Shown here: piece after piece, positions 55,918 to 64,000 of the stretch
How positions within the stretch are numbered: the stretch's first letter is position 1
How the letters are laid out: each line of letters opens with the position of its first letter
Source: Artocarpus heterophyllus
Taxonomy: Eukaryota; Streptophyta; Magnoliopsida; Rosales; Moraceae
Reading direction: 5' to 3'
NCBI GenBank assembly: GCA_025403435.1
Contig: CM046341.1
Span: 23,720,908 to 23,784,907 of the forward strand
DNA length: 64,000 nt
The notes under the pieces: generated by a model
Seen by the model: only the letters and a program-made list of their open reading frames with translations
The model's database searches: none
Told to the model about the DNA's origin: nothing
Position numbers and translations under genes: made by a program

Positions 55918-56700
55918 AAGGATGTCTTCCTACTCGTCCACAACTAGTGAGGAGTTTTAGGGATCGATTTTGAAGGCACATTGTTCAAAAGATAGCATGC
56001 GGTTTATAGTGCATATCCCCAAAAGGATAAAGGCAATGATGAATAACTCATCATGGACCTAATCATGTCCAATAAAGTCCTATTCCTTCTTTTCTCTATG
56101 CCATTTTGCTGCAAAGTGGTTGGCGCAGTCAAATGGGATAAAAACACATTCTCTAATTAGTGTCCCAAGAACTCATCAGAAAGGTATTCCCTACCGTGAT
56201 CAGATCGAAGTGCCTTTATGGGTCTACCCAAGTGCTTTTCCACCTCGGCTCGAAACTCCCTAAACTTGTCAAAAGTTTCACCTTTGTGGTGCATCAAGTA
56301 CACATACCCATATCTTGAGTAATCGTCAATAAAAGTGACGAAGTACTCGTACCCTCCTCATGCCCTAATGTTCATCGGTCCGCAAACATCACTATGCACA
56401 AGTTCTAGAACCCCTTCAGCCCTATTGTACTTAGACCCAAATGGTCTATTGGTCATTTTACCCTCCAAATAAGATTCACATTGAGGTATAGATTCCACCT
56501 TTAAGTGACTTAAAGGTCCATCCTTTACCAGCCTTTGAATCCTATTTAGGTTAATATGACTAAGGCGCAAATGCCAAAGATAAGTCTTATTAGAGTGAGA
56601 AGTTTTAAGTCTTTTAGAGTTATTATCATTCATCTCAGCATTAAGCAATAAGTCCATCTTAGGTTTGATAAAATATAGATTATTTGCATCCATCCAAACA
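55918..56700 (-). pseudogene. Element D integrase
   Basis: 56693-56358 holds the zinc-binding part (WHLRLSHINLNRIQRLVKDG, LELVHSDVCGPMNI). From 56357 down follow FVTFIDDYSRYGYVYLMHHK, ALRSDHGREYLSDEF (core Asp and Glu readable), SSLPLSFWGYAL and LNNVPSKSIPKTPHKLW before the inverted LTR. The zinc-site CESC-type pair reads CESY, a Cys to Tyr change. Confidence 0.85.
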
Positions 56701-57055
56701 AATAAAAGATTTATTTTTAAGAATCACCACTTTATCATTAAAAGAAACCAAATATGAGTTTTTAAATAAACAAGATACATAAATTAAATTTCTTTTAAAT
56801 TTAGGAACATAAAAACAATCTTGCAAAAATAAATTCCTATAATTATCAAAATAAAGATGGATGTCTCCCACTACTTCTACTGAGACCAAGGATCCATCGC
56901 CTATCTGAAGCGTGAAGTCTTCATGCAGCAGACTTCTCGTTTCTTTGAACCCTTGCAGAGAAACACAAACGTGATTAGTTGCATTGAAATCTATGACCCA
57001 AATGTCACTGGATTCCTCAACCAAACAAGTTTCTAAATACAGAAGATCACACCTA
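56680..57055 (-). pseudogene. Element D protease (active site altered)
   Basis: 57024-56680 reads ESSDIWVIDFNATNHVCVSL, where the copia aspartic protease motif DSGA has become DFNA, so the enzyme should be inactive. It continues with LQIGDGSLVSVEVVGDIHLY and FYVPKFKRNLIYVS, the normal text before the integrase. Confidence 0.85.
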
Positions 57056-57640
57056 CCTCCTTTGGAAAGAAAGTCTATGCAATGCTTCTTAATATGCCCG
57101 ACCTTCCCACAAAAGAAGCACTTAAAGCTCTAAACGAAATAAATTCCTTTGACAAAGTCTCAAAGACCATAGTCATCTGAGTTTCAGCATCGATGTCAGC
57201 TCCATTGGTTTGAGCCTCAGCGAGATAACCCATGACCAACATCATATGCTCCTTTACAGATGTCCCTGGCCTCTGTCTACAGTTAAGAAGCTTCTAAAGC
57301 GCCCCTTGCTACTTTGTTATGGCCTAGCCTCCAAACATATCCTCAAGATCATCCAAGATCTGCTTCGCAGTCTCATAATCCTGATGTTGAGCCTGCAGCA
57401 CGTTATTCATGTTGGCCATAACATAGCAGCGGGCCTGATCATTAGCATCTTTCCAGCGATCATATGCTTGGAATTGCTCATAAGATGAGTCTCCTGTAAG
57501 CTAGGGAGGACAAGGGATTGTTAGTACATATTTCAGTTCTCAAAGGAAAGGACGATATCCAGGTTCTATTTCCAATCATTATAGTTCTCTCCGGTTAATA
57601 AATTTTTGTCAAGTATGGAAGATAAAGCGTCTTTAGATAT
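57056..57640 (-). pseudogene. Element D gag, C-terminal part with intact zinc knuckle
   Basis: The minus strand at about 57083-57127 encodes KCFFCGKVGHIKKHCIDF, a perfect CX2CX4HX4C knuckle. Upstream, to about 57640, broken frames carry gag text (AMVFETLSKEF-like and QIEYQAYDRWKDAN-like stretches). The gag start could not be placed with confidence. Confidence 0.65.
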
Positions 57641-59282
57641 TTTTAATCTACAATAAAGAATCATATATCAAACATAAGCAAACATATGATAATAATTTAG
57701 TAAGATAACATAATCATGTAAAAACATACAAATGTGTTTATGTGTCAAAACCTTGAAAATATCATAACCTTACAACAATAATTCCCAACTCAGAATTCAA
57801 CAAGCTCCTAGGGGAGTCATGCCAAATTCAATCAGGAACATGGATCCCCTCCTGCTTAATATATGCCATCCAGGACCCGCATGATCCAGTATATATTAAT
57901 AATCGTTTCTTTGGCCATTAATTTTATTAACAGAGCTCTTAGGGGAGGTTAATAATAAAATTAACGTGAGTGTATAACCATTGTTTCAATATTTTATCCA
58001 TGATTTATAATCACCACCTAGGGGTGTGCAACCATAGATCACGCTAAAATACCTTATCCTTTCAGATATCCAATCTAGTATATGATAGAAATCCCTTCCT
58101 AGGGGTTGGGACCACCATGTTCTGCCTATGGACCAACAATGGAGGCCTTAGGTTCTCTCTTCGAAAACCTTCTCCCACTCAATCTTTTGAAATCAAGGTT
58201 TTATTTTAAGATCATGCATGAACAATTTTAATATGAGCAGCACTCCCTATTCTATATGACATGTTATTAATATATATGGCAAATCATATTATAATACAGA
58301 CAAGCAAAGCAACAAGCAAAGCTACAAGCAAAATAACAATAACCGTAATATTATAGCTCCACCCTAGAGAATAGAAAACTAAGATTACAATAGAATAATC
58401 GAGATATATTATCGATTCTTCATCCTTAAATCCTCAAGCTGTATCATTTTTCATGTAATGCTCATCTTTAAGTCTTCAATCCCGTATAAATCGAATACTT
58501 CATATTTCTGGTCATATCTAAATTTAATGTTTCTCAGAATTGTCTCAAAAATAAAATTAAAGTTGCATTGAAAACTGTAACTTTTCTGGAAAACTTTCCA
58601 GCTCTCGGTCGACAGGGCGATCTGGGTAATCGGCCTGTCGATCATGAAAGTTCGGCCTATAGAACTAGAAGTTTGGCCTGTCGCTAGAGTCTTTAATTTT
58701 CTGCTCTGCTGATGGCCTATTGAACCACAAGTCCAGTCTACCGATCTATGACCATTAACCTACCGAACTGGTGGGTTTAGCATGCTGAATGAGCAGAAAT
58801 CTCCACTCTAGAAAATACAATTTTTAAGGCAATTTATTAATTTTATTTTCAACAATTCAAAAACATAAAATTAGATGCTCAGGAAATACTTGGGAACGCC
58901 ATCATCCATATTCTAGATCCATCTTCTCCGAATAATTATTTAATTACAAAATTTTTATAAATTTAAAAATTAAATAACAATTCCTAGATGGAGATAATAG
59001 TCCGTCATCTAATTACATGAAAAACCTAGATACACATTCTAACCTCTAAGGAATCATAACTGGTCTAAATTAATTAATTAAATAACAATTTAATCAACCA
59101 TAATTAATTAATAAACATTCACCATATAATCCATGACAACATAAAAATATATAGAAACCTAGAGTGTCAACTCTCTATAAAATTAAATTCAAGCATAGGA
59201 GAGATTAAGATCACAAAATTTATACATATAGTATGAGCACAAACTTGTAAATTTATGTAAAAACCATGTCTCTAATACCAAT
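57641..59282 (-). other. Element D 5' leader
   Basis: Non-coding in all frames I examined. Between 58600 and 58790 it carries at least five ggcctgtcgat/ggcctatagaa-type words, the same family of words seen in the element's LTRs. The PBS lies at its upstream end: minus ATTGGTATTAGAGAC, 59268-59282. Confidence 0.6.
59268..59282 (-). other. Primer-binding site of element D
   Basis: Directly after the 5' LTR the minus strand reads ATTGGTATTAGAGAC, close to TGGTATCAGAGC (initiator Met tRNA type). Confidence 0.75.
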
Positions 59283-61344
59283 TGTTGGAAAAAGAGTACG
59301 CAGCAGAATTTTAAAAATTTTGCATTAGAGTATTTTTTAAAACACAAGTTTGACATGCTATATGCATAAATTAACCAGATCTTACTAACCTTTGTGTGCC
59401 GAAAAGCTCCTGCAATCAGTGAAGAGAAGTAACGTTCTAGAAGAGCTTTAACCAATTGATCTTCTTTGCTATTCTCTATCCACGATCAGAGTGAGTGTGG
59501 GTTCACACGTACAGCTCTTCCTCTAGGTGACTCTCCTTCCAACCAATTGAGAGAACCCAAAGCAAGTGTTCATGATTTGTGAACAAAAGCTCTCAAGGAG
59601 TTTTCAGATTCTCACAGCAGAGTATCGCTTTTAATCTCTCAATTGATCTAAATAACTTATGAGACTCACTCCCTATTTATAAAGGTTGGGTCTAGGGTCA
59701 GTCCTTATCATATAAGGTCTCAAACATTCGAATCAAAATCAAATTCGGATCAATATCTGATGAAATCTGTGCAAAAATGCATGATTTTTTTTTCACACAT
59801 AGGCAGGCTGATCTGTCTAATAGTCAGGCTGAACTTGCCCCATCGGTAGGCCGAACTTGAGGATTGGCATGCCGAACTGCCAAAAAAAAAATCTCAACGA
59901 ATCTTTTATTTTTCACCCGAGATTCTATAGGATAAAGTCTCAATTTTAAGTCAAATAACCCAATAGAGAAGTTATCTAATTAAAACAACTTTATCTAGAT
60001 AATCTCTAAGAAAATAAATGAATTCCTAATAATTCTACAAGTTTATCTTGATCTAATTATTCAAAATTAAATCAACCGATAAATAGACAAGAATTATCCG
60101 ATCCTTACAATTCAACAAGTTTATCTTGAATTAATTTTTATCACAAAATTAATTCAACCGATAAACAGACATAAATTATTTGATTCTTCCAAATTTCAAC
60201 TAATCTAATAAATCCGAAATAAGTTACCAATTATTGAAAAAGCACGCTGTATCGTTACAAGATGTTATGAGCTAGCAAAGGGGACCAAATAGACCTATAT
60301 AGCTCAAGCTCCCGATAATTTTGAGACCCAATATCCCAGATATACATTTCATAATTATCAGCTCCAACACCACTCCACTAAAACTTTGGAGCTGCACTCT
60401 CAAACTATATAGAATTACGAAGCCCGTATAGCTAAGGCTCCATGACATATCATAGTGTATCATATCCCCATAGGATTATCCATAACCGGCTTAAGGACAA
60501 GTTTTGTTTTACCTTTCTAATTATTTTTATCTTACGTTCTATTATCTCACCATCGAAAAACTTACCATCCAAAGACAGCATACCATTTGGTTACACCTAT
60601 GTATCCAAATGATTGAGCGCTCTAATTTTTCAATTACATGATAACGCATATAAGAGCGCTCCAATTTTTTAATTACATGATAACGCATATAAGAGCATAT
60701 CATTACTCCTAAAGAGGAGCTATAGATTTCATATCTATGAATAACAGGTGTATGCTATCAAGAGTCATGCCTCCAACGTACCGACATGCAAACCACTATT
60801 AAGATGTGAGTATCACCCTTTGGTACATCAAAAGACACAAGTCAAGACAACGGGCCCACTATTCATCTTAGGATTAAGATACAATACAAACAATTGTCTA
60901 AAGTGAATCGATTTGCCGAGATAGAATTATTAATCCAAATCAATTCACTTTATGTCCGATACAACACATCATCACCATGACAATATGCCAATGTTTCTAT
61001 TCACAGAGTCCACCTCTGATGGTCAAGACAAACCATCTCCCAATTGGGATATAGACAACGTAACAATCTTTACATGAATAAAGCGCCCAACTTTATTTCC
61101 TCGATTACGGATCTTATGTTTTAGACCGTCATCTTAAGAATCGTGTCTTTCACATAATCTGTCCATCATATGCCCAATTCTTAAGGTTTAGACCGATAGT
61201 CTTAGACTATTGTTTGCTTAACATACATTCAACAAATATGAATGTAAAGAGGACAAGATTTGGTATATAAATAATAAATAAATTCTTTATTGATAAAAAT
61301 GTCTCCAAAAACTTATTTACTCCATAGGGCATACATGTCTAACA
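59283..61344 (-). repeat. Element D 5' LTR (2062 bp)
   Basis: Plus-strand ends TGTTGGAAAAAG (59283) and CATGTCTAACA (61344). Same order as the 3' LTR. It has an extra tandem duplication of about 41 bases at 60618-60698 (aattacatgataacgcatat twice) that the 3' LTR lacks. Confidence 0.92.
60618..60698. repeat. 41-bp tandem duplication in element D 5' LTR
   Basis: gagcgctc(t/c)aattttt(c/t) and aattacatgataacgcatat occur twice in succession. Only one copy exists in the 3' LTR (52060-52095) and in the inverted LTR, so it arose after integration. Confidence 0.85.
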
Positions 61345-62813
61345 AAAACTACCTCCAAACATAATCAAGTTCACACAAACTTAAAGTGTCTTTAATACCA
61401 AAAGGAGCTTCTAGCCGGTTAGAAAACAATATGTGGGTTTTCGATCTTGGTCTAAACAATGCATCTGTCAAGATATTACCTTTGAATAGTTCTAGAGGTA
61501 ATTAGTGAAATAAGCATATATATGTTTCTTGATCTCTTCTTACTGCTAACCCATAAATTGGATATTGTTGATTTATCTAACTTGATGAGTAATTTTTATG
61601 GAGTTGTAATGACATTTCAACACTAATTCGGTGGAGAATACATATAGCTGTACACTACTGTAGGCTATATGATGAGAAAGATAGGTTGATCAAGGCAACA
61701 ATCACATAAGCTTGGATCATTTAACTTAGGTTATGTTTCACATGCAACCATATGAAAACTTAACCATAATCAATGATTACAATTCGCTACTAATCATTAG
61801 AATAACAAAACAATTACGAATCAATATTTCTAACCTACCAATAGACGAATCTTGTCTTATTTAGTTGCGCCCCAAACAAAACAAAAAATAATCATAAACA
61901 ATGATTATGAAAGAACATAAACAATCTTAGTTAGAAAATTAGAAAATAATTCTATAAATTAATTATATAATCATGTCTAGGATTTTAAAATTCCTTTCAA
62001 CCATAAACAAAATTAAACTAACATAATTGGGAAAAAAAAAAAAGAAAGAGTAAGGAAAAGAGTGATTATGGTGTTGGAAGTCCCTTTACGCAAACGGTTC
62101 TTTATAGCGTCTAGTGGAGCTCTCTTCTTTTTCTTCTTCTTCTTCTTTTTCATCTCCTAAGCCTAAGAAAAACTAAGAGGAAACTATGAAAAATTGCTTA
62201 CTTAAAGTGGTATTTATAGGTTTGGTATTGGGAATTAAAAAAGGGAACTTTGACTTCAAATCAAGTAAAACAAAGGGCCAAAATCGGAGGGATGTAGTGG
62301 GGGGGCCCTCCTTTCCTCTCAGCCACGCGCGAACTGTGCACAACTTTGGATCAGGCCATGGCATACACGGGGGTGCCAGATTTACATGTAGCTGTACACT
62401 ACTGTAGGCTGCTCGTGCGGGGGCAAGCTTTTTTCTCACTAGGGCACCACTCTTCTATATCGTGGCGTGAGGGGCAAGCCAAAATTAGCATTGGTGTACG
62501 ACTCAACTTGTTCCAACATGATGATTTCACCCTTTAGGTTCCAAAAGCTCTAACCTTAACTCCGGATGATTTCCAAATAATATATGTGACTTGAAGCTCT
62601 TAAATCTTGACCCCAGATGACCTTGACCCTGGATTTCTAAATATATGTGACCTTGAAGCTCTTAAATCTTCCTTTTAAATGCTCTTTTTAACCCTTGATA
62701 TTGAAATAACTATAAAACACAAAATCGTAATTAAAACACAATAAAACTCTAAAACTAACAAAATAAGTATAAGGAAAAATGATATACAAATATGTCAAAT
62801 TATGCACTTATCA
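61345..62813 (-). mobile_element. LARD-like LTR sequence, minus orientation
   Basis: Minus strand starts TGATAAGTGCATAATTTGAC (62813), followed by an AT-rich part, a GC-richer segment (62280-62500), TATAAATACC (62209-62218) and a transcribed-looking purine-rich stretch (gaagaagaagaaaaagaag). cctacagtagtgtacagct occurs twice (about 62392 and 61650). Element D lies to its left at 61344. No coding frame. The call rests on resemblance of plan to 48245-37310. Confidence 0.4.
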
Positions 62814-63300
62814 AAATTTAGCTTTTTTATGCCGAGAAAAAGAAAATCTCCCTAGCCTTTTTGGACATTTTGTGGAAATTTCTAGAAATATCCTGGATTT
62901 TCATAAATTTTTACTAATATTACAAATATTTAGAAATATTGTGGATATTTTACGAACATTCTAGAAGAAAAATCCTTCCCCCTCCCCCTATGTCCATGTC
63001 GAGACTTCAAAATATAGATATTCTCGTAGAAAATTTTCTACAATATTATAGACATTTTCATCCTTAGGTAGAGGTTTTGGTAGCCCTTCTCATATGATTA
63101 ATGCCTGTGGATTCGGCTTGAGAATACTCCCACCATCTAGACAGTTGATATAGGCCATCAAGATGCATCCTTGTCGCTAGTAAAAATAGAACATCTTATT
63201 CTTTGTTTACAGATATCATTGTCAGTATAGATAATCTCAATATGTGTAGAAAGAAACATAAGAAGGATTGAAACAAAAATATGTTGTCTAAACAAATTAA
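62814..63300. other. AT-rich sequence between the LARD-like LTR and the RNase H-like ORF
   Basis: No gene. 62870-63060 is rich in tatt/tttcta words (aatatcctgg, aaatattgtggatatttt, gaaaattttctac), including a short palindrome gaaaattttc, and resembles ATATCG-type MITE debris. Confidence 0.35.
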
Positions 63301-63464
63301 AAAAGTTAAGTTTTGTCAGCATGCTTAGTAAAAATAATGAAAAATACAACTTAAAATCATGCTTAGTAAATTTATTTACCCATAGCAAAAGGCGGAACAC
63401 TCACAACCCCATTCTTGAAGTCGCTCAACACAACATCTTTGAGTTCAGTCATGTTCAATGTAAG

Positions 63465-63986
63465 TTAAAGCCTACACAACCTGCCAACTCTGCCTGTGCA
63501 CTGACTGGGATCCCCTCATCAAAACTAACTCAAATTCAATGTCAATGCCTCTGTTGTTGCTGGTCTTGGCTCGATCGGTTTAGTGTTGTCATCAGAGACC
63601 ACCATGGAAATGTTCGCTATGCCATGACTTGAAAGCTATCAAGCTTCCTTAATGTCCATTCAGCGGAGCTTCTTGTTATTCGTGAAGGCCTTCAACTAAC
63701 TCTTGACTCAGGCTTGCAGCTCTGCTCTATAGAAAGCGACTCAGTCTATGCTACAAATCAGATCCGTGCCAAAGATCCTCACTTCCCCATGGAAGCCCTT
63801 GTGTATGATTTCTATTGTAATTTGCTAACTTGTGGTTCCTGCTCTCATGTTTATAGATCAAACAATGTTGTAGCCCACACACTTGCAACCTTTGCTCTTT
63901 CTCCTTTGGAATATCACTTTTGGCTTGGTGAGAGCTCTCCTTGTATTGCTGATTTGGTTTTTGCTAAATGCCTTCAACGAAATTGA
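63465..63986 (+). pseudogene. RNase H-like (RVT_3 type) domain remnant, non-LTR retroelement or domesticated copy
   Basis: One frame with a single stop (TGA at 63630-63632) encodes DRFSVVIRDHHGNV, HSAELLVIREGLQLTLDSGL, IESDSVYA and NNVVAHTLATFAL, ending at TGA 63984. These are the Glu, Asp and late Asn/His signatures of the plant RNase H-like family found at the end of LINE-type elements and in many stand-alone plant genes. The first catalytic Asp, usually before a Gly, is not evident. No RT or endonuclease is visible to the left. It is either the tail of a LINE or a decayed stand-alone copy. Confidence 0.7.
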
Positions 63987-64000
63987 CTCCATTTTCTCCT

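Larger units (their letters stand above)
50723..61344 (-). mobile_element. Element D: Ty1/copia retrotransposon with 2-kb LTRs, minus orientation
   Basis: LTRs 50723-52753 (3') and 59283-61344 (5') enclose gag zinc knuckle, protease, integrase, RT and RNase H in the Ty1/copia order on the minus strand. PBS and PPT are in place. Flanking five bases are AAAAG and AAAAC, a possible imperfect target duplication. Pol is broken by an inverted LTR fragment (54190-55917) and by point changes. Long LTRs suggest an Angela/TAR-like lineage, but I cannot fix the lineage by eye. Confidence 0.9.

Overview
This is plant nuclear DNA. It has intron-rich genes with GT..AG junctions, plastid- and nucleus-type plant proteins, and dense nested plant LTR retrotransposons and MITEs. 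It fits a moderately repeat-rich angiosperm; I cannot name the species.

The window has two parts. Positions 1-12.7 kb are gene-dense, with three real genes, all on the + strand. (1) 1-2544 is the 3' part of plastidial lipoyl synthase (LIP1p), a radical-SAM enzyme that inserts sulfur into octanoyl groups; its 5' end lies outside the window. (2) 4631-8118 is a complete four-coding-exon LisH-CTLH-WD40 protein of the WDR26/GID7 family, with a TATA box and a 5'-leader intron. (3) 10212-12178 is a complete five-exon SPT4 transcription elongation factor. A Tourist-like MITE lies between genes 2 and 3. The three genes act in unrelated processes and show no operon-like coupling.

Positions 12.8-64 kb hold no intact host gene that I can find. 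They contain layered, decayed transposable elements. 13.5-17.2 kb is a plus-strand Tat-type Ty3/gypsy remnant (element A). 17.4-19.75 kb is LTR-like non-coding sequence. 19.75-29.35 kb is a minus-strand Tat-type element (element B) with LTRs, PBS, PPT and dual RNase H. It also carries, between integrase and 3' LTR, a plus-strand antisense ORF with its own TATA box and leader intron. Two hAT-type non-autonomous elements with perfect 8-bp target duplications lie at 27.4 and 29.5 kb. 31.1-34.7 kb is a 1.8-kb tandem duplication in LTR-like DNA. 35.4-38.05 and 47.67-48.25 kb look like non-autonomous (LARD-like) LTR pieces. 38.06-47.67 kb is a nearly complete but mutated chromovirus (Tekay-like, element C) nested in one of them. 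50.7-61.3 kb is a Ty1/copia element (element D) with 2-kb LTRs; an inverted LTR fragment of the same family sits in its pol, and a small MITE sits in that fragment. 61.3-62.8 kb is another LARD-like LTR. A decayed plant RNase H-like ORF closes the window.

The most interesting structure is the mirrored tail-to-tail layout, pol on one strand and a coiled-coil antisense ORF on the other, seen in both Tat elements. Both also carry an independent tandem duplication over the integrase zinc-binding region. All retroelement frames carry stops, frameshifts or lost catalytic residues, so none looks autonomous.
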